Notes: generated from the sequence alone by a model not told the origin. Positions 15,549 to 25,700 are shown, counted from the first letter of the stretch. The stretch: DNA of 32,267 nt from Streptomyces inhibens (GCF_003389455.1 NZ_QUAC01000177.1:1-32267), one strand, 5' to 3'. Made by a program: numbers and translations.

Positions 15549-15987
15549 TCATTCTGCCCGCCCCACCAAGGCCCCGCTGCCCTCGCGTCCGATACGAGCG
15601 CTCGCCGAACCACCGGATAAGTCATGCCCGCCAGCCGCTCCTCCAGCTCGGGCACCGACAGCAGGAACATGCCGCCGGTCGGTGGCCGACCATGACCACG
15701 TCGTCCAACGCCTCGGCCGCTTCGGTCAACACCCCCGGCCACGGCGCGTACGGCCGCTCCGGAACCTGCGGCACGCCGCGGTTCGAACCCTCGCCCGGCA
15801 GGTCCACCCACCGCACGGCGCCAGGGACGTCCGCTGCCTAGGCCAGTCCCCGCACCGACTCCGACCCCAGACCGGGACCACCCGGCACGAACAACCAGTT
15901 CCATCGGCCGGCCCGCCGCGAGAGGGCCCGCAGCCGCACCCCCGACCGCGTCCAGAACTCCAGGTCCGACGCTTCCAACCCGCTCAT
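15545..15987 (-). pseudogene. Alpha/beta hydrolase with in-frame stop and frameshift
   Basis: The frame begins MSGLEASDLEFWTRSGVRL and reaches the oxyanion-loop motif FVPGGPGLGSESV, as in proline-iminopeptidase-like hydrolases. A TAG at 15838-15840 interrupts it; the same frame then resumes with GAVRWVDLPGEGSNRG and DDVVMVGH. At the nucleophile elbow a base is missing: the expected GHSTGG is split, and the next frame continues with TGGMFLLSVPELEERLAGM. The nucleophilic serine is lost. At least two inactivating changes make this a pseudogene. It lies just past the 3' end of the caspase-WD40 gene. Confidence 0.75.
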
Positions 15988-16119
15988 CGCATTCCTGCCG
16001 CTCGGACCCCGGACGCCGGCTCGATCTGGCCGGACGCCCCGATCCAGTGATCCTGCCACCGCAGCGGACATCGCATCCCAGCCGAAATGCTGGCGGTGCG
16101 GCCACGGCCGCGGAGTCGC

Positions 16120-19100
16120 TCAGCGGCGGACGGTGAGGGCTGCCAGGCCCGCTGGTCCGCCGAAGGCGATCGCCGGGTCGGAGGTGTCCGGCATGCCGCC
16201 GTCGGGCAGGGCGCAGAGGGAAGTGAGGGGCGTGCCGGTGACCACCCGCATGAGCTCTTCCCCGGTCCATGGGTTCCAGAGGCGCACGGTGGTGTCGCTC
16301 GAGCCCGCGGTGGCGAGGAGCGGCTGCGGCGAGGTGGGGGTGGGCGGCAGAAGGCCGATGGCGGAGACCGGGCCGTGGTGCCCCTCGAGTACGGGGTACG
16401 CCTCCGTCCGAGGAGCGTCCGGGGACCAGAGCCGGACGCAGCCGTCGCTGCCGCCGGTGACCAGCAGGGAACTGCCGTCCTCCGCGGGGCAGACGGCGAG
16501 CGAAGGGACGGGGCCCGTGCGGCCGGGCAGGCGCAGGTGCGACGGCGCACCGACGCAGCTAAACCCCACGGTACGGCCGCTGGAGAAGGCCACGAGCGGG
16601 CCCGTCTCGGTCGGCAGAGCCGCGAGGGCGCGCACGGCCGCGTCCTCGCGGACGGGCTCCCAGCGTTGCTCGCCGCTGGCGAGGTCATGGAAGCAGATGC
16701 TTCCCGCGCTCGTGCCACTGACCAGGATGACGTCGGCACCGGGGAGGGAGAGCGTGGCGAGAGAGCGCACGCTCGCCGCCTGCCAGCTCTGATCCACCGG
16801 AGGGGACCGCCAGCCGCGCTGCTCGTCCCAGCGGCCGATCAGGCCGTTCTTCAGGCCGATGACGACGGACGCCGACCCGTCCGGCCAGACGTGGGTGGCC
16901 AGGGCGGTCAACGCGTTGCAGTCCCATTCGGCGGGCCACGTCAGCTGCTGGGGAGGCAGCCGCGTCCGCCGCAGCTGCCCCCTCGCCGCCGACCGGATGC
17001 TGACGGCACCTGAACGGGCGGGCGTCAGCAGGCTGGGGCCGTCGTCCGATCCGGGGAGCACGGCTAGGAGGGAGCCGTCTCCCGACGCCTCCAGATCGGG
17101 TTCCAGCTCCGACGTGCGCCCGGTGGGGTTCCAGATCCGGACCGTCCGGTCCAACGATGCGGACACCACGAAGGGCATCCGCCGTCCCGTCTCGACCGCG
17201 ACCACGGCCTTGACCCTTCCCGTGTGGTCGGGCGGGGAGGCGTACACCTCTTCCCCCGTGGCCGGATCCCAGAGGCTCACGGGCCCCCCGTCAGCGCCGC
17301 CGAGTGCCAGCAGTGTTCCGAAATTCGGATGGGGATAGGGCCCGAGGGAGGCCGCCGACCGCGGGATGCGCGCGGCCTTGTTCTCCTCGCCGGTGAGCGG
17401 GTCGTAGGTGCGCACGCTGCGCGTCGTGCTCGAAGCCGCGGCGAGCCGGGGCCGGTCCTGCTGGTCGAAGTACAGGGCGAGCGCGACCACTCCCCTGCCC
17501 TGCCCGTGCACCACGGTGACGACGTCGAGCGATTCGGCGTCGAAGACCTCCAACGTGCTGTTCTTGCCGCCCGCGGCGAGCAGCGTCCTGCCCGAGGGGA
17601 GCCGCAACGTCGCCAACGCTTTGACCGAGGGGCCCATCACGCCGTCGAGGGGCCTGAGGGGCAGGACCGGTGTCTCCTCGTCGAAGGGATCACAGGTGAT
17701 CAGTCCTGCGTCGGTTCCGACGGCCAGCCGGACCCGTCCGGTCCTGGTCCTGAAGGCGGCGAGGGCGAACACGGCTCCTGTCACCGGGAGCCGGGTCGCA
17801 TCGCCGCTCTGCGGGTCGTAGATCCAGACGCCGTGGGCGGTGCCCACCGCGAGCAAGGGGCTCTCCGCGGGGGCGGTCAGCACGGCCAGGGCGCGTACGT
17901 ACGGGGCCGGCCGGAAGGGCAGGCCGAACTCCGTTCCCGTGCGCGGGTCCCACATGCGCACCTCACCACCCTGGTCGCCCGCCGCGACGAGCGGGCTGCC
18001 GTCCGGAAGGGTGAAGGACACCAGTGAGGCGAGGGGGTCGACGTACGTGCCAGGAGGTTGTCGGGCACCCGCAGTTGGTTCCACCGCGGTGTGACGCCGG
18101 AGCGGTAGCCGGGTAGGGGCCGTGTCGCGACCATGTTCCCGGCGGCACCACGCCCGACAGCCGTGCCCAGGAGGGACAGGCGGAGGCTGTCGGCCCGTGC
18201 CGCCGCTCCTGCATCGCCCAGGAACGCTTCGATACGGGCCCACGCGGCGAGGTGCGCGGCACTGGTGTGGAAGTCGGCGGGGAGTCCGAGGGCTGCCCGG
18301 ACCGTGCCGCTCGTCTCCCATGGCAGGAACCGCCAGGGGACGTGCAGGTCTTCGACCAGTCCCGCGGCGGCGACGTGCGCGATGAGGTGGCGTCGTAGGT
18401 AAGGGTGTGGGGGCTGGTCCGGCGCCGCGGGGAGCAGCTCTTCGAAAGCCCATACGAGTTGCGCGTGCGTGGCGGTGATTGAGATCTCGGGGAAACGCTC
18501 CGCCGGGTCCGTGTCCGTGTCCGGGAGACCGAGCAGGAACTGCGGTGAGTACCGGAGGGTTTCGCTGATCCGTTCGTGGATCGGCCGGTACACGGTCCGC
18601 TCGTCCTCGACCGCGGTGGTCAGGTAGCCGTTGAGACGGCTGGCCATCACCTGGCGGATGGCCGCGTCCGGGTCGGCCACGGGTGTCGGGCCCAGCGCCC
18701 GCACCGCGGCGGGCCAGATGTCGGCCCAGGGCAGTCCCGCCCCCTGCCCGAAGGCGGACGTCCGCAACACGGCCATCAGGTGTTCGGCCGGGGTGTCGTG
18801 CCAGCGGGCCACCTCCCCGAGGTCCTCGCGGAGGAGCGCCTCGGTCCCCTCGCGCAGGGTCCGGCGCCACGGAGGGTCGTCGGGGCTCGGCAGGACACGC
18901 ATCGAGCGAAGTCGCTCGGCGGCGATCCGGGCGTCCAGGAAGGACGGGGACACCTCTTCGGCGACCGCTGCGGCCAGCGAGCGGTGCTGGTACCGGAGCT
19001 GGGGCTGGGCGGGGTCCAGCGGGAGCTCCGGCCGCCCTTCCTCGGCGCCGCCCTGGCCTTCGTACGGGGCCCGGAGCAGCGCGCGGACGTACGCGGCGAT

Positions 19101-20726
19101 GTCGCCCCTGGTCGCCTCGACGTCGTCCGTGCGGATCGAGTTCCCGGAGTGAGTGGCCCGGATGAGGAGCCCGAGCAGGTCGGTGGAAGGGGCCGTGGGG
19201 GTCGAGGTGGAGGGGCGCCGCGCTTCGCCCTCGGCGGCCGTCGTGTACTCCCTGGGGCTGCGGACGCCCAGAAGCAGCCGGACCGCGGGACATCCGCCCG
19301 TATCCATGCGCAGTTGGGTGAGGGGGCGGAGCAGGTCGGTGATGACGCGCGTCGGGTTCCTGGCCTCGTCGATGCCGTCGACCACGAGGGTCAGGGGCCG
19401 TCCCCGCAGCAGGGCGAGCTCCCCTACGAGCTTGCACAGGGCCACCACAGGACCCTCGTCCAGGGGCTTCGCCGGCCCTCTGGATGCTGTCCGGGTGCGT
19501 GCCGGCGCCGTGCCGAAAACGCTCGGGGAGCCGCCGAGCGCCTCGTACAGGGTCTGGGCGAGTTCGTCCGGATCGGAGTTGCGGGCGAGGACGGCCGCGT
19601 CCACCGACCCCACCGGGACGTCGAGTTCCTCGGGGATGTCGGCGATGAGCGGACCGTAGTGCGGGTCCGCGCGGAAACGGGCGTCGCTGAGGGTCACCAT
19701 GCGGGCCAGGAGGGCGGACTTCCCCGAGCCGGCCTCGCCGGTGACGACGAGTACGTTCTCGGTGCCGACCAGGAACGCGAGCACCCGCTTGACCAGCTCG
19801 GTGCGCCCGGTGAAGTACCAGCCGGGGCCGCCGGCTCCCGGGTGACCGGCGGCGCGCGAGATCCAGTACGTGTCCAGCTCGGTCCGGGTCCACCCGACCT
19901 GGCTGAGGGAGGCACCGAGTACGGGTTCGACGGCCGCGTAGCCGGGGTTCGGAAGGCAGGGGCTCGGCTGTTGGTGTGCCCTCTGGACCGTGGCGGATGG
20001 GGTCGGCCAGATCTCGTGGATGTCGGCCATGGTCTTCGCGTCGAACACCGCGCCGACGATGCCCTTCCAGTCCTGCCAGCTGAGGTGGGACCCGGCGTAG
20101 CCGTTGGCCCGGTCCGCGCAGTGCTCGTGGGCGGCCCGGAGCAGGTTGGTGAACTGACCGAGCCGCGGCCTGCTCTCGTCGTTCCCGGCCGCGAGTACGA
20201 CGAGCGAGCCGAGCGAGCGGCGCCCCTCTCGGAGCGCCTTCAGGTTGGCCTTGAGCTCGGTTTCGAGCCGGCCGGAGAAACAGGAGTCGACCATCACCAG
20301 GACGTGCGTGGCCCGGGAGTCCAGCACGGTCGCAATCAGTTCGGCGGTCGGGAAGGCGGTGCTGAGCGGCCGGTCCTCGTAGGAGTCGGGCAAGCGCAGG
20401 AAGTGCTGCGGGGAGTTGGCGGGGGCCAGACCGTGGCCGGTGATGTAGACGACGAGGGCTTCGTCGTCGTCCACCTCGGCGAGTTTCTCGTCCAGGACGA
20501 ACTCGCGCAGGTCCCTCAGGTCACGGAGCTGCTTGAGCCGGGCGGGGGCGAAGCGGCGCCCGTCGTCGAGGCCGGGATCGGCCCACCAGCCCTCCACGAC
20601 GGTCACCTGCGCCGAGACGCCCGTGCTGAACTCCTGCTGCTGTGCCGGGGTCCCGTCGTCGTACTCGGTGACGGCCATGACGAGGAGGCGACGGGCGTAC
20701 GTGCCGGGGACCGGGCCGCGCGTCAT
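16120..20726 (-). CDS. Caspase-STAND NTPase-WD40 protein (one frameshift)
   Basis: This very large NLR-like protein (about 1535 residues if one base is restored) starts with a caspase-fold peptidase domain (about 10-240) with the His98/Cys149 dyad (YITGHG and VMVDSCFSG). Next comes a STAND-type P-loop NTPase with Walker A GEAGSGKS (330-337) and Walker B LTLVVDGIDEA (around 450), then a helical region, and finally a long WD40 propeller region with blades such as GGEVRMWD, GGPVSLWD, DRTVRIWN, DGCVRLWS and DTTVRLWN. The first part is read from 20726 to about 18055, and the propeller in another frame down to 16120. Its ATG overlaps the hydrolase stop (ATGA). Known relatives are sensor-triggered suicide proteases in multicellular bacteria; here the propeller would sense and the caspase would act. 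Function is inferred; the frameshift may inactivate it. Confidence 0.85.
18040..18065 (-). other. Frameshift between the NTPase and WD40 parts
   Basis: The upstream frame is coherent up to QLRVPDN and then turns into Ser/Arg/Pro-rich nonsense. The other frame is coherent from GTYVDPLASLVSFTLPDG onwards. The total span of 4607 bases is one short of a multiple of three, so a single missing base explains it; a C in the AACCTCCTGG stretch is the simplest candidate. No ribosome binding site precedes possible starts of the propeller frame. Confidence 0.75.
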
Positions 20727-21607
20727 GGTTGACCGCCCGCCACTGCGCGGGCCACCGGCTCGCTGCGGAGGTAGCGCACGGCGCTGTGGGGGTCGCCCAC
20801 GCCGTTGCGGACCGTGGCATCGACCAGTCCCGGCGCCACCCGGCACAGCCCCGCGCCGCCGGTGACCACGTCGTCCGGGTCGTAGACGTTGATCCACCGG
20901 ACGTGGTCGGGCAGGCGCAGGTGGTCGCCGTCCTCGATCTTCATGAGCCGCCGCACCGAGGGGATACCCAGCGGGGAACCACAGGTGATGAGGGTGTGGA
21001 CGGCGGGCCCGGGGACATCTCCGGGTGTCTGACCCGGGGCGTCGTCCTCGTGGCGGAACAGGTCATAGGCGATGACGCTGCCGAGGGAATGGCCGATGAC
21101 CACGGAGGTGGTCGGGGTGACGTGGTCCCGGACGAGTGCGCGGACCTTGACGGCCAGGTTCGGCTCCGTCAGATAGGAGCGGACTTCCCGCATCCGCTGG
21201 ACGAAGAACCGCCCGCCGCCGCCGGGGAAGCGGTGGTCATAGGCCATCAGCAGTCGGGTGATCCGGGGCGGCCAGAGCTTCGGCGGGCCCAGTACGGCCA
21301 GCGGCTGTTCCTCGGCGTAGGCAAGGTCCTGCGGCCTGACGACGTCACCGAGGGCCTCCGCTACGAACTGTTCCTCCGCCGGTGTCATCGACGCGCCGTA
21401 GGGGTCGTCCTGCGGCCCCAACCGGTCCGTGCCCTTGGCGAGCAGGGAAGTCCAGTGCGGCGTGCGGAGCGTGGGCGGGCGGTCGGGCCGGTCCGTGAAC
21501 TCCTTGATGCCGCGCCCGAGCGCCTTCCCCCAGTCCCGGGTCAACTGCTCCCCCGAGGTCCTGGACTGCCCGATCCCGTGAACCCCGACGATCTCCGCTG
21601 CCCGCAT
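20723..21607 (-). CDS. Alpha/beta hydrolase (lipase-like, GHSLGS), partner of the caspase protein
   Basis: This 294-residue protein starts MRAAEIVGVHGIGQS, the usual first strand and oxyanion turn of a lipase-like hydrolase. The nucleophile elbow is VVIGHSLGSVIAYDLF, with Ser174. TLITCGSPLGIP is the next strand, and WINVYDPDDVV supplies a candidate acid; His in GDPHSAVRY is the likely third triad member. There is no signal peptide, so it acts in the cytoplasm, perhaps on phospholipids or on esters. It is the first gene of a two-gene operon, and its stop overlaps the caspase start by four bases. In related conflict systems such hydrolases accompany STAND or caspase proteins as effectors or effector partners. 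The ATG at 21607 follows GGGGAA. Confidence 0.85.
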   Translation of the reverse strand: MRAAEIVGVHGIGQSRTSGEQLTRDWGKALGRGIKEFTDRPDRPPTLRTPHWTSLLAKGTDRLGPQDDPYGASMTPAEEQFVAEALGDVVRPQDLAYAEEQPLAVLGPPKLWPPRITRLLMAYDHRFPGGGGRFFVQRMREVRSYLTEPNLAVKVRALVRDHVTPTTSVVIGHSLGSVIAYDLFRHEDDAPGQTPGDVPGPAVHTLITCGSPLGIPSVRRLMKIEDGDHLRLPDHVRWINVYDPDDVVTGGAGLCRVAPGLVDATVRNGVGDPHSAVRYLRSEPVARAVAGGQP

Positions 21608-22460
21608 CCGTTCCCCACTCCGCCCAGCCCGTTCCGTGCCGGCATCCGTCGGCCGTTACCGGTGACCGTCGACCAGCGGCACACGGTCCGGGTTTCCGGG
21701 TCGTCGGCCGGATCATGATTGTGCTGTATCCGGACAGGACTTGTCGCTCGATCGGCCGGACTCCCGAAAGACCCTCGCCGAGAGCGTGGCCGAGTCAGCA
21801 GGGTGCTCGACGGCGTTGAGCACCCTGCGCCGTGGCCGCAAGTTGCGGGTGGTCGCTCCAGGCGTTCGCTCGGCCTATGGCGCGTTCATCCAGCCCGGAG
21901 AGATGGGCGCTGTAGAAAGCGCGGCCAGCGGCGGTGGCCTCGTAGAACTGGCAGTCATCGGATCGACACCCACCCGCGGGGACGGGGCGATCGACGTCGT
22001 CGCGGGGATCACCCCGCAGGCCGCTGCCGAACTCGGCCTCGCCGACGGCACCGATGCTGGAGCTTCACCCCTCGACGGACAACACGGTTCACGTCTACGC
22101 CAGGGGCCGGGAGGACTCCCGAGCCCGACACGAAGCCGCGATGGCCTGTCAGGATGCTGACCTCTCGGTGCGAGCTTTCTTCCTGCCTTGCGTTGTTTTC
22201 ACAGCCGCTGAGGTCGCTAACATGCCGACACGGCGCAGTGCTCACTGAGTTGATACCCTTGTTGAGGGCGAGGGGGATGTCGCGAATTTCGCCGGATTTC
22301 CTAATTAGGGAATTTCGGGGACATGGACTACACCTGCGTGTCCCTTATCCTCCCGTGCAGGTCATCGGAGGCCATCTACCCAAAGATTGCTGGGCAGTTG
22401 ACCTCAGCATTTCGTGGTAGCGTCCTTGTTCGAGGGACAATGCAACCTGAAAGGGAAATC
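21608..22460. other. Gene-poor stretch with decayed coding sequence and module B
   Basis: Upstream of the hydrolase I see no clear promoter. From 21741 to about 22250 two overlapping forward frames look like parts of one decayed protein: GGGLVELAVIGSTPTRGDG and ITPQAAAELGLADGTD in one frame, then LELHPSTDNTVHVYARG in another after about 22054. I do not recognise the family. Module B occupies 22150-22340. A short leader precedes the gene starting at 22461. Confidence 0.4.
22150..22340 (+). repeat. Attachment-site-like module B (left arm plus core)
   Basis: From the arm repeat GATGCTGAC (22153-22161), through the palindrome CCTAATTAGG (22300-22309), to the core GGACATGGACTACACCTGCG (22319-22338), the sequence is homologous to the left half of module C. 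Likeness ends a few bases after the core. This is the layout of an element/host junction in the opposite sense to module A (attR-like), although the sequence right of it is not the missing glycosyltransferase end. Confidence 0.6.
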
Positions 22461-23069
22461 GTGAACACGGAGAAGATCGCCGCTCGCCGCCTCTCGCTGG
22501 AAGAGGTGACGAAGCTCGGCGTGAAAGACAGGCTCTTCATTTCCGCCGAAACGGCAGAACTCAAGCTTCCCGACTGCTATGTCCCTGCTTTTCTGACCAA
22601 GTCCGGTGAGGATTTCGAGGGCGGCTTGATCACGGCGAGAACCGTATTCCAGGAAGAGGTCTCCTGCCTTCCCGACGACGAGAATGAAGCCGGAATCTAC
22701 TTGGCAGACGAGAACGGCTCGGTGACCATCGAGGTCCTCCAGTCCGCCGGTGTCGTGCTGGACCTGGCGCTTTTCGTCCCTAGTGGGGACAAGGGGGCCC
22801 TCACGGCCCTTTACGCTGCGGCCCGGCAGGCCTTCGGCGCCGACGTCGTGCAGATCTGGCGCCAGGGACTCAAGGAGGTTCCCGACGTGAAGGTCGACAT
22901 CTTCGAGGAGCAGATTCCCCGGGGGCGCAAGGGGAGCGACAGCCCCAAGCGTGACCGTCGCGCGGTCGACACCTACCCCACCCGTGCGGACTTCATCGAG
23001 TTCTCCGCGGGGTGGAAGCCGGTCGTTGAGATTCACAGGCCGATTGTTGACGACACCCCGACCATCTGA
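22461..23069 (+). CDS. Hypothetical protein, 202 aa
   Basis: I do not recognise this family. The protein looks soluble and acidic, with alternating strands and helices: RRLSLEEVTKLGVKDRLFIS at the N-terminus, a middle block VTIEVLQSAGVVLDLALFVP, and a C-terminal stretch FIEFSAGWKPVVEIHRP. There is no signal peptide or membrane helix. Codon bias is typical for a real Streptomyces gene. The GTG at 22461 is chosen because AAAGGGAA lies just upstream; the same frame is open back to the core of module B, and an ATG at 22440 is an alternative. It lies directly right of module B, so it may be expressed from a promoter within that repeat. No neighbour suggests a function. Confidence 0.7.
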   Translation: MNTEKIAARRLSLEEVTKLGVKDRLFISAETAELKLPDCYVPAFLTKSGEDFEGGLITARTVFQEEVSCLPDDENEAGIYLADENGSVTIEVLQSAGVVLDLALFVPSGDKGALTALYAAARQAFGADVVQIWRQGLKEVPDVKVDIFEEQIPRGRKGSDSPKRDRRAVDTYPTRADFIEFSAGWKPVVEIHRPIVDDTPTI

Positions 23070-23299
23070 GGCGGCGTTACCTCTCGGTCTCGGCCTGAGA
23101 GGACGCCGAGAACGCATGCGCCGGCCCCGGTCGACCCCTGAGCGGCCCAGGGAGCCGTCGGAAAATAACTCACGAACGCTGAAGCGCCGTTCCACTCGAT
23201 GACCTCGCGAGACAGCCCGCCTGACCAAGATCAAAGCCTGAAGTTATTCTGCGACAGCCCTCAGGGCTTCGGCGTAGTCGAGTGAGGTCCGCTTCGTGC

Positions 23300-23515
23300 T
23301 CAGGCGAGGCCGAGGAGCGTGAGGGGTCGGCGGGCGTCACGCGCATTGCGGCGACGGCCGGAGGCGATGTTCTTCGCGCCGTTCAGTCGCAGGGCGCCGA
23401 CCGCGAGGTTGCGCCAGGTCGCCATAGCGCGGGGTGCGCTGTCGGTCCGCTACCGCGCACGCGGTCAGGTCGAGGACGGCGGCCAGCGCGTGCCGCACTC
23501 CTCGTAGCCGGATGA
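23300..23515 (-). pseudogene. ISAs1-family transposase remnant with internal deletion
   Basis: Reading leftwards, the first part ([20 protein letters not shown]) matches the N-terminal region of ISAs1-type transposases, and the last part ([20 protein letters not shown], then [16 protein letters not shown] and stop at 23300-23302) matches their extreme C-terminus. The two pieces are in different frames and the DDE catalytic core between them is missing. It marks past insertion activity in this stretch. Confidence 0.65.
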
Positions 23516-23519
23516 TCTG

Positions 23520-24125
23520 CTATCAGCCCGAACGCCCAGCCCAGCCGCTCATCCCATGCACGAGCGTCGTCCGCATCTGCACCCGTCTCTTCAGCAACGC
23601 AGGGGTCATCCCCCGGCACCGTCGGCTGGCTCCGCCCGACGGTGCGCGGAGATGCAGGCCACCGAGGCGCAATGGACATGAGACAGGAACCGTCCGCTCG
23701 CACTCCCTTCACTGCAAGTGGTCACGAAACGGACGCCCGCCGACTACGCCGAAGCCCTGGCTTGGAAGAGGGCCCGGGCTGCCACGGGCCGTTTCGCCAT
23801 GGTGCCGTTTCACTGTCGGCGGGCCGGCCGGTACACGGACAGTCCCACGGCGACGACCTCCCTGCGGCGTTGCGCAGACGGTTCACGGGGCAGCTGCTGC
23901 CCTCAGGGGACCTGGGATACGACGACATCCGCACGGTGTGGAATGGAGTACACGACCGGCGCCCCGCTCTTATCACCCGCTGCCTCAGCGCGGCGGACGT
24001 CAGCGCCGCAGTGCGCTACGCAGACACCGCCGGCCTCCCCGTCACGGTGAGACCTACGCCGGCACCGTAGAGCGCTGCGACTGGCCGGCCTTTCTTCACG
24101 CGAGAGCCGTGCGGGCAGCGGATCC
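23520..24125. other. Decayed intergenic stretch
   Basis: Apart from the FAD-oxidoreductase fragment at 23850-24050, I see no convincing gene here. Open frames are short and use atypical codons, and neither strand gives a ribosome binding site followed by a plausible start. The stretch is flanked by an IS remnant and a small gene, in keeping with mobile-element wear. Confidence 0.4.
23850..24050 (+). pseudogene. N-terminal fragment of an FAD-binding oxidoreductase (BBE-like)
   Basis: One frame reads RRFTGQLLPSGDLGYDDIRT, then VWNGVHDRRPALITRC and SAADVSAAVRYADTAGLPVT. This is the start of the FAD-binding domain of berberine-bridge-type oxidases, just before the GGGHNVAG motif, which is absent. 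The rest of the roughly 450-residue enzyme is missing, so it is a remnant. Confidence 0.6.
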
Positions 24126-24407
24126 GTGAGCGATGATCCCGCCATGACGAGCCTCCCCTGGCGCCCAGTGCGCACCCTCGAACTGAACGACAAGCTGATC
24201 CCCGACCCCAACGCCCAGCACATCAAGCTCGACCGACTCCACAGCGTGCGAGTCGCCATCGACGGTTCCTTCCTCCACATCGATCCGCGGCCGGAGGGCG
24301 AATGGAAGAAACCGGGGGAGTTCACCATCTACACGGTCCCGGCGAGCAACGTCCTAGTCATGGAGTCGCAGGAGCAGGTGAAGTCCGGCAAGGTCGTCGG
24401 ATTCTGA
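24126..24407 (+). CDS. Small hypothetical protein, 93 aa
   Basis: The protein is mostly beta-strand in character (VRTLELNDKLI, VRVAIDGSFLHID, FTIYTVPASNVLVMES) with no membrane segment. I do not recognise a family. Codon use is normal for the genus. The start could be the GTG at 24126 or the ATG at 24144, which would make 87 residues; neither has a strong ribosome binding site. The next frame begins three bases after its stop, so the two may be cotranscribed. Confidence 0.55.
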   Translation: MSDDPAMTSLPWRPVRTLELNDKLIPDPNAQHIKLDRLHSVRVAIDGSFLHIDPRPEGEWKKPGEFTIYTVPASNVLVMESQEQVKSGKVVGF

Positions 24408-24410
24408 GGC

Positions 24411-25190
24411 TTGGGCCCTGCAATCCCGCCCCCGCTTCTGCAGGCGGCGGGGTGCTTCGTCGTACCGGCTTGCAGATGCCCAGGCCCGAAGGGGCAGTCG
24501 TACGTCGCCGCACCGCAGCTCCCGGCGTACGACCGGCCGCCTGCCTCGGACGTCACCGTAGTACGCCGCGACGGAACCCAGGAGACCCGGCCGGCCCTCG
24601 CCCCGCGGCTGTCGCTGGGCTCGTACGATCCCGCCCGCGTCAAGCCCCAGCGGTCAGAGGAGAAGTGCGGCAGCTGCGACGGAGTGTTCAAGGAGGGGCA
24701 GAAGAAGCAGCGCCTGAACGGCCGTCTCCGGCACCTGCCCGGCGAGTGCGGGTCCTTTAAGGCGGTGCAGCCGGTCCAACCCCGTCCGACGGGGAGGGAG
24801 GTCCCCCTGCACGAGAAGGTCGCCCGCCGGTTCTGGATCCGCCGACGTTGCCCCGTCTGCGGCTCGAAGGCCGGCCAGGACTGCATCGACCCGGGCGAGC
24901 AGGGTGGCGAAGCGGTTCAGCGGGAGCACGGCCACGACGAACGGATCATGCCGATCGTGGAAGAGCGTGAGGCAGCCGCGAAGACCAAGAAGGGCCAGTG
25001 CGCGGAAGACCAGCGGACCGGCCGGGGGACCGCGAGCATGGTGCCCGCCTACAAGTTGATGAACGTCTCGTGCCCCGTGTGCCACGCGAGACCGGATGCC
25101 GAGTGTGCGCTGCCCGCCAGCTCACACCAGGCGCGGCGGGACCTCCTCTCCCGCCGACTCAGCGGCAACGGTGGCCGCCGACGCCGGTAG
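24411..25190 (+). CDS. Zinc-finger-like protein with repeated CPxC modules
   Basis: This frame of 259 residues contains three likely zinc sites: KCGSCDGVF with a later HLPGEC; RCPVCGSKAGQDC followed by HGHDERI; and SCPVCHARPDAEC followed by SSHQARRDLL. The last two have the CPxC ... C ... H ... R layout of a small finger common in Streptomyces and actinophage proteins, thought to bind nucleic acid. The C-terminus is basic (SGNGGRRRR). There is no ATG or GTG in frame before residue 200 or so; TTG at 24411, with TGAGG just upstream, is the only early start, so the 5' end may be truncated or the start lies elsewhere. It follows the 93-aa gene closely. Confidence 0.55.
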   Translation: MGPAIPPPLLQAAGCFVVPACRCPGPKGQSYVAAPQLPAYDRPPASDVTVVRRDGTQETRPALAPRLSLGSYDPARVKPQRSEEKCGSCDGVFKEGQKKQRLNGRLRHLPGECGSFKAVQPVQPRPTGREVPLHEKVARRFWIRRRCPVCGSKAGQDCIDPGEQGGEAVQREHGHDERIMPIVEEREAAAKTKKGQCAEDQRTGRGTASMVPAYKLMNVSCPVCHARPDAECALPASSHQARRDLLSRRLSGNGGRRRR

Positions 25191-25454
25191 CCCCTCGTCC
25201 CACTCCTCAAGGGCCGTACGCAGCCTGCCGCCCGGCGCCGTCCCGATGCCCGACCGGGGCGACGTCGCCCGCGCCCACCACTCCGCGCAGGACGCCGGGA
25301 AGCCGACCGTTGGGCAGCCGGCTGCACTGCGGACCACGGCCTGAGCCAAACGTTGTAGATCAGCACTTTCCTGTTACTGGCGGTTGTCCCGGCGTAGCGT
25401 GACGGGTACACGCCTGGTACACCGCCCATCGCGGTGCGCCGAGAATGGGGAGCC

Positions 25455-25700
25455 GTGCAGGCAGGGACCGTGCTGGATGGCCGCTACCGGCTGATCGAAT
25501 CGATCGGCGCGGGCGGGTTCGGGGAGGTCTGGAAGGCGCACGATCCCAAGATCGACCGGCTTGTGGCGGTCAAGATCCTCACCGGCGACGGCGGCACAGA
25601 CAATGACCGGCAGGTGGTTCGGTTTCGCCCGCGAGGCGGCGGTCGGCGGCGGCCTGTCCCACCCGCATATCGTCACCGTGCACGACGCCGCCAGCCCTCT
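25455..25700 (+). pseudogene. N-terminal piece of a Ser/Thr protein kinase (PknB-like), frameshifted
   Basis: The frame starts at a GTG behind GGGGAG and reads LDGRYRLIESIGAGGFGEVW, the Gly-rich ATP loop, then RLVAVKIL with the invariant lysine. Near base 25620 one base shift is needed: the next frame continues with FAREAAVGGGLSHPHIVTVHD, as in Streptomyces kinases. All later motifs (HRD, DFG) are missing and unrelated sequence follows. It is a short remnant. A kinase remnant just before a PP2C-type phosphatase may reflect a former signalling pair. Confidence 0.7.

Noticed and set aside
16120..18030. WD40 part as an independent gene
   Set aside because: Possible GTG starts have no ribosome binding site, and the first blade continues smoothly across the frameshift from the NTPase part.
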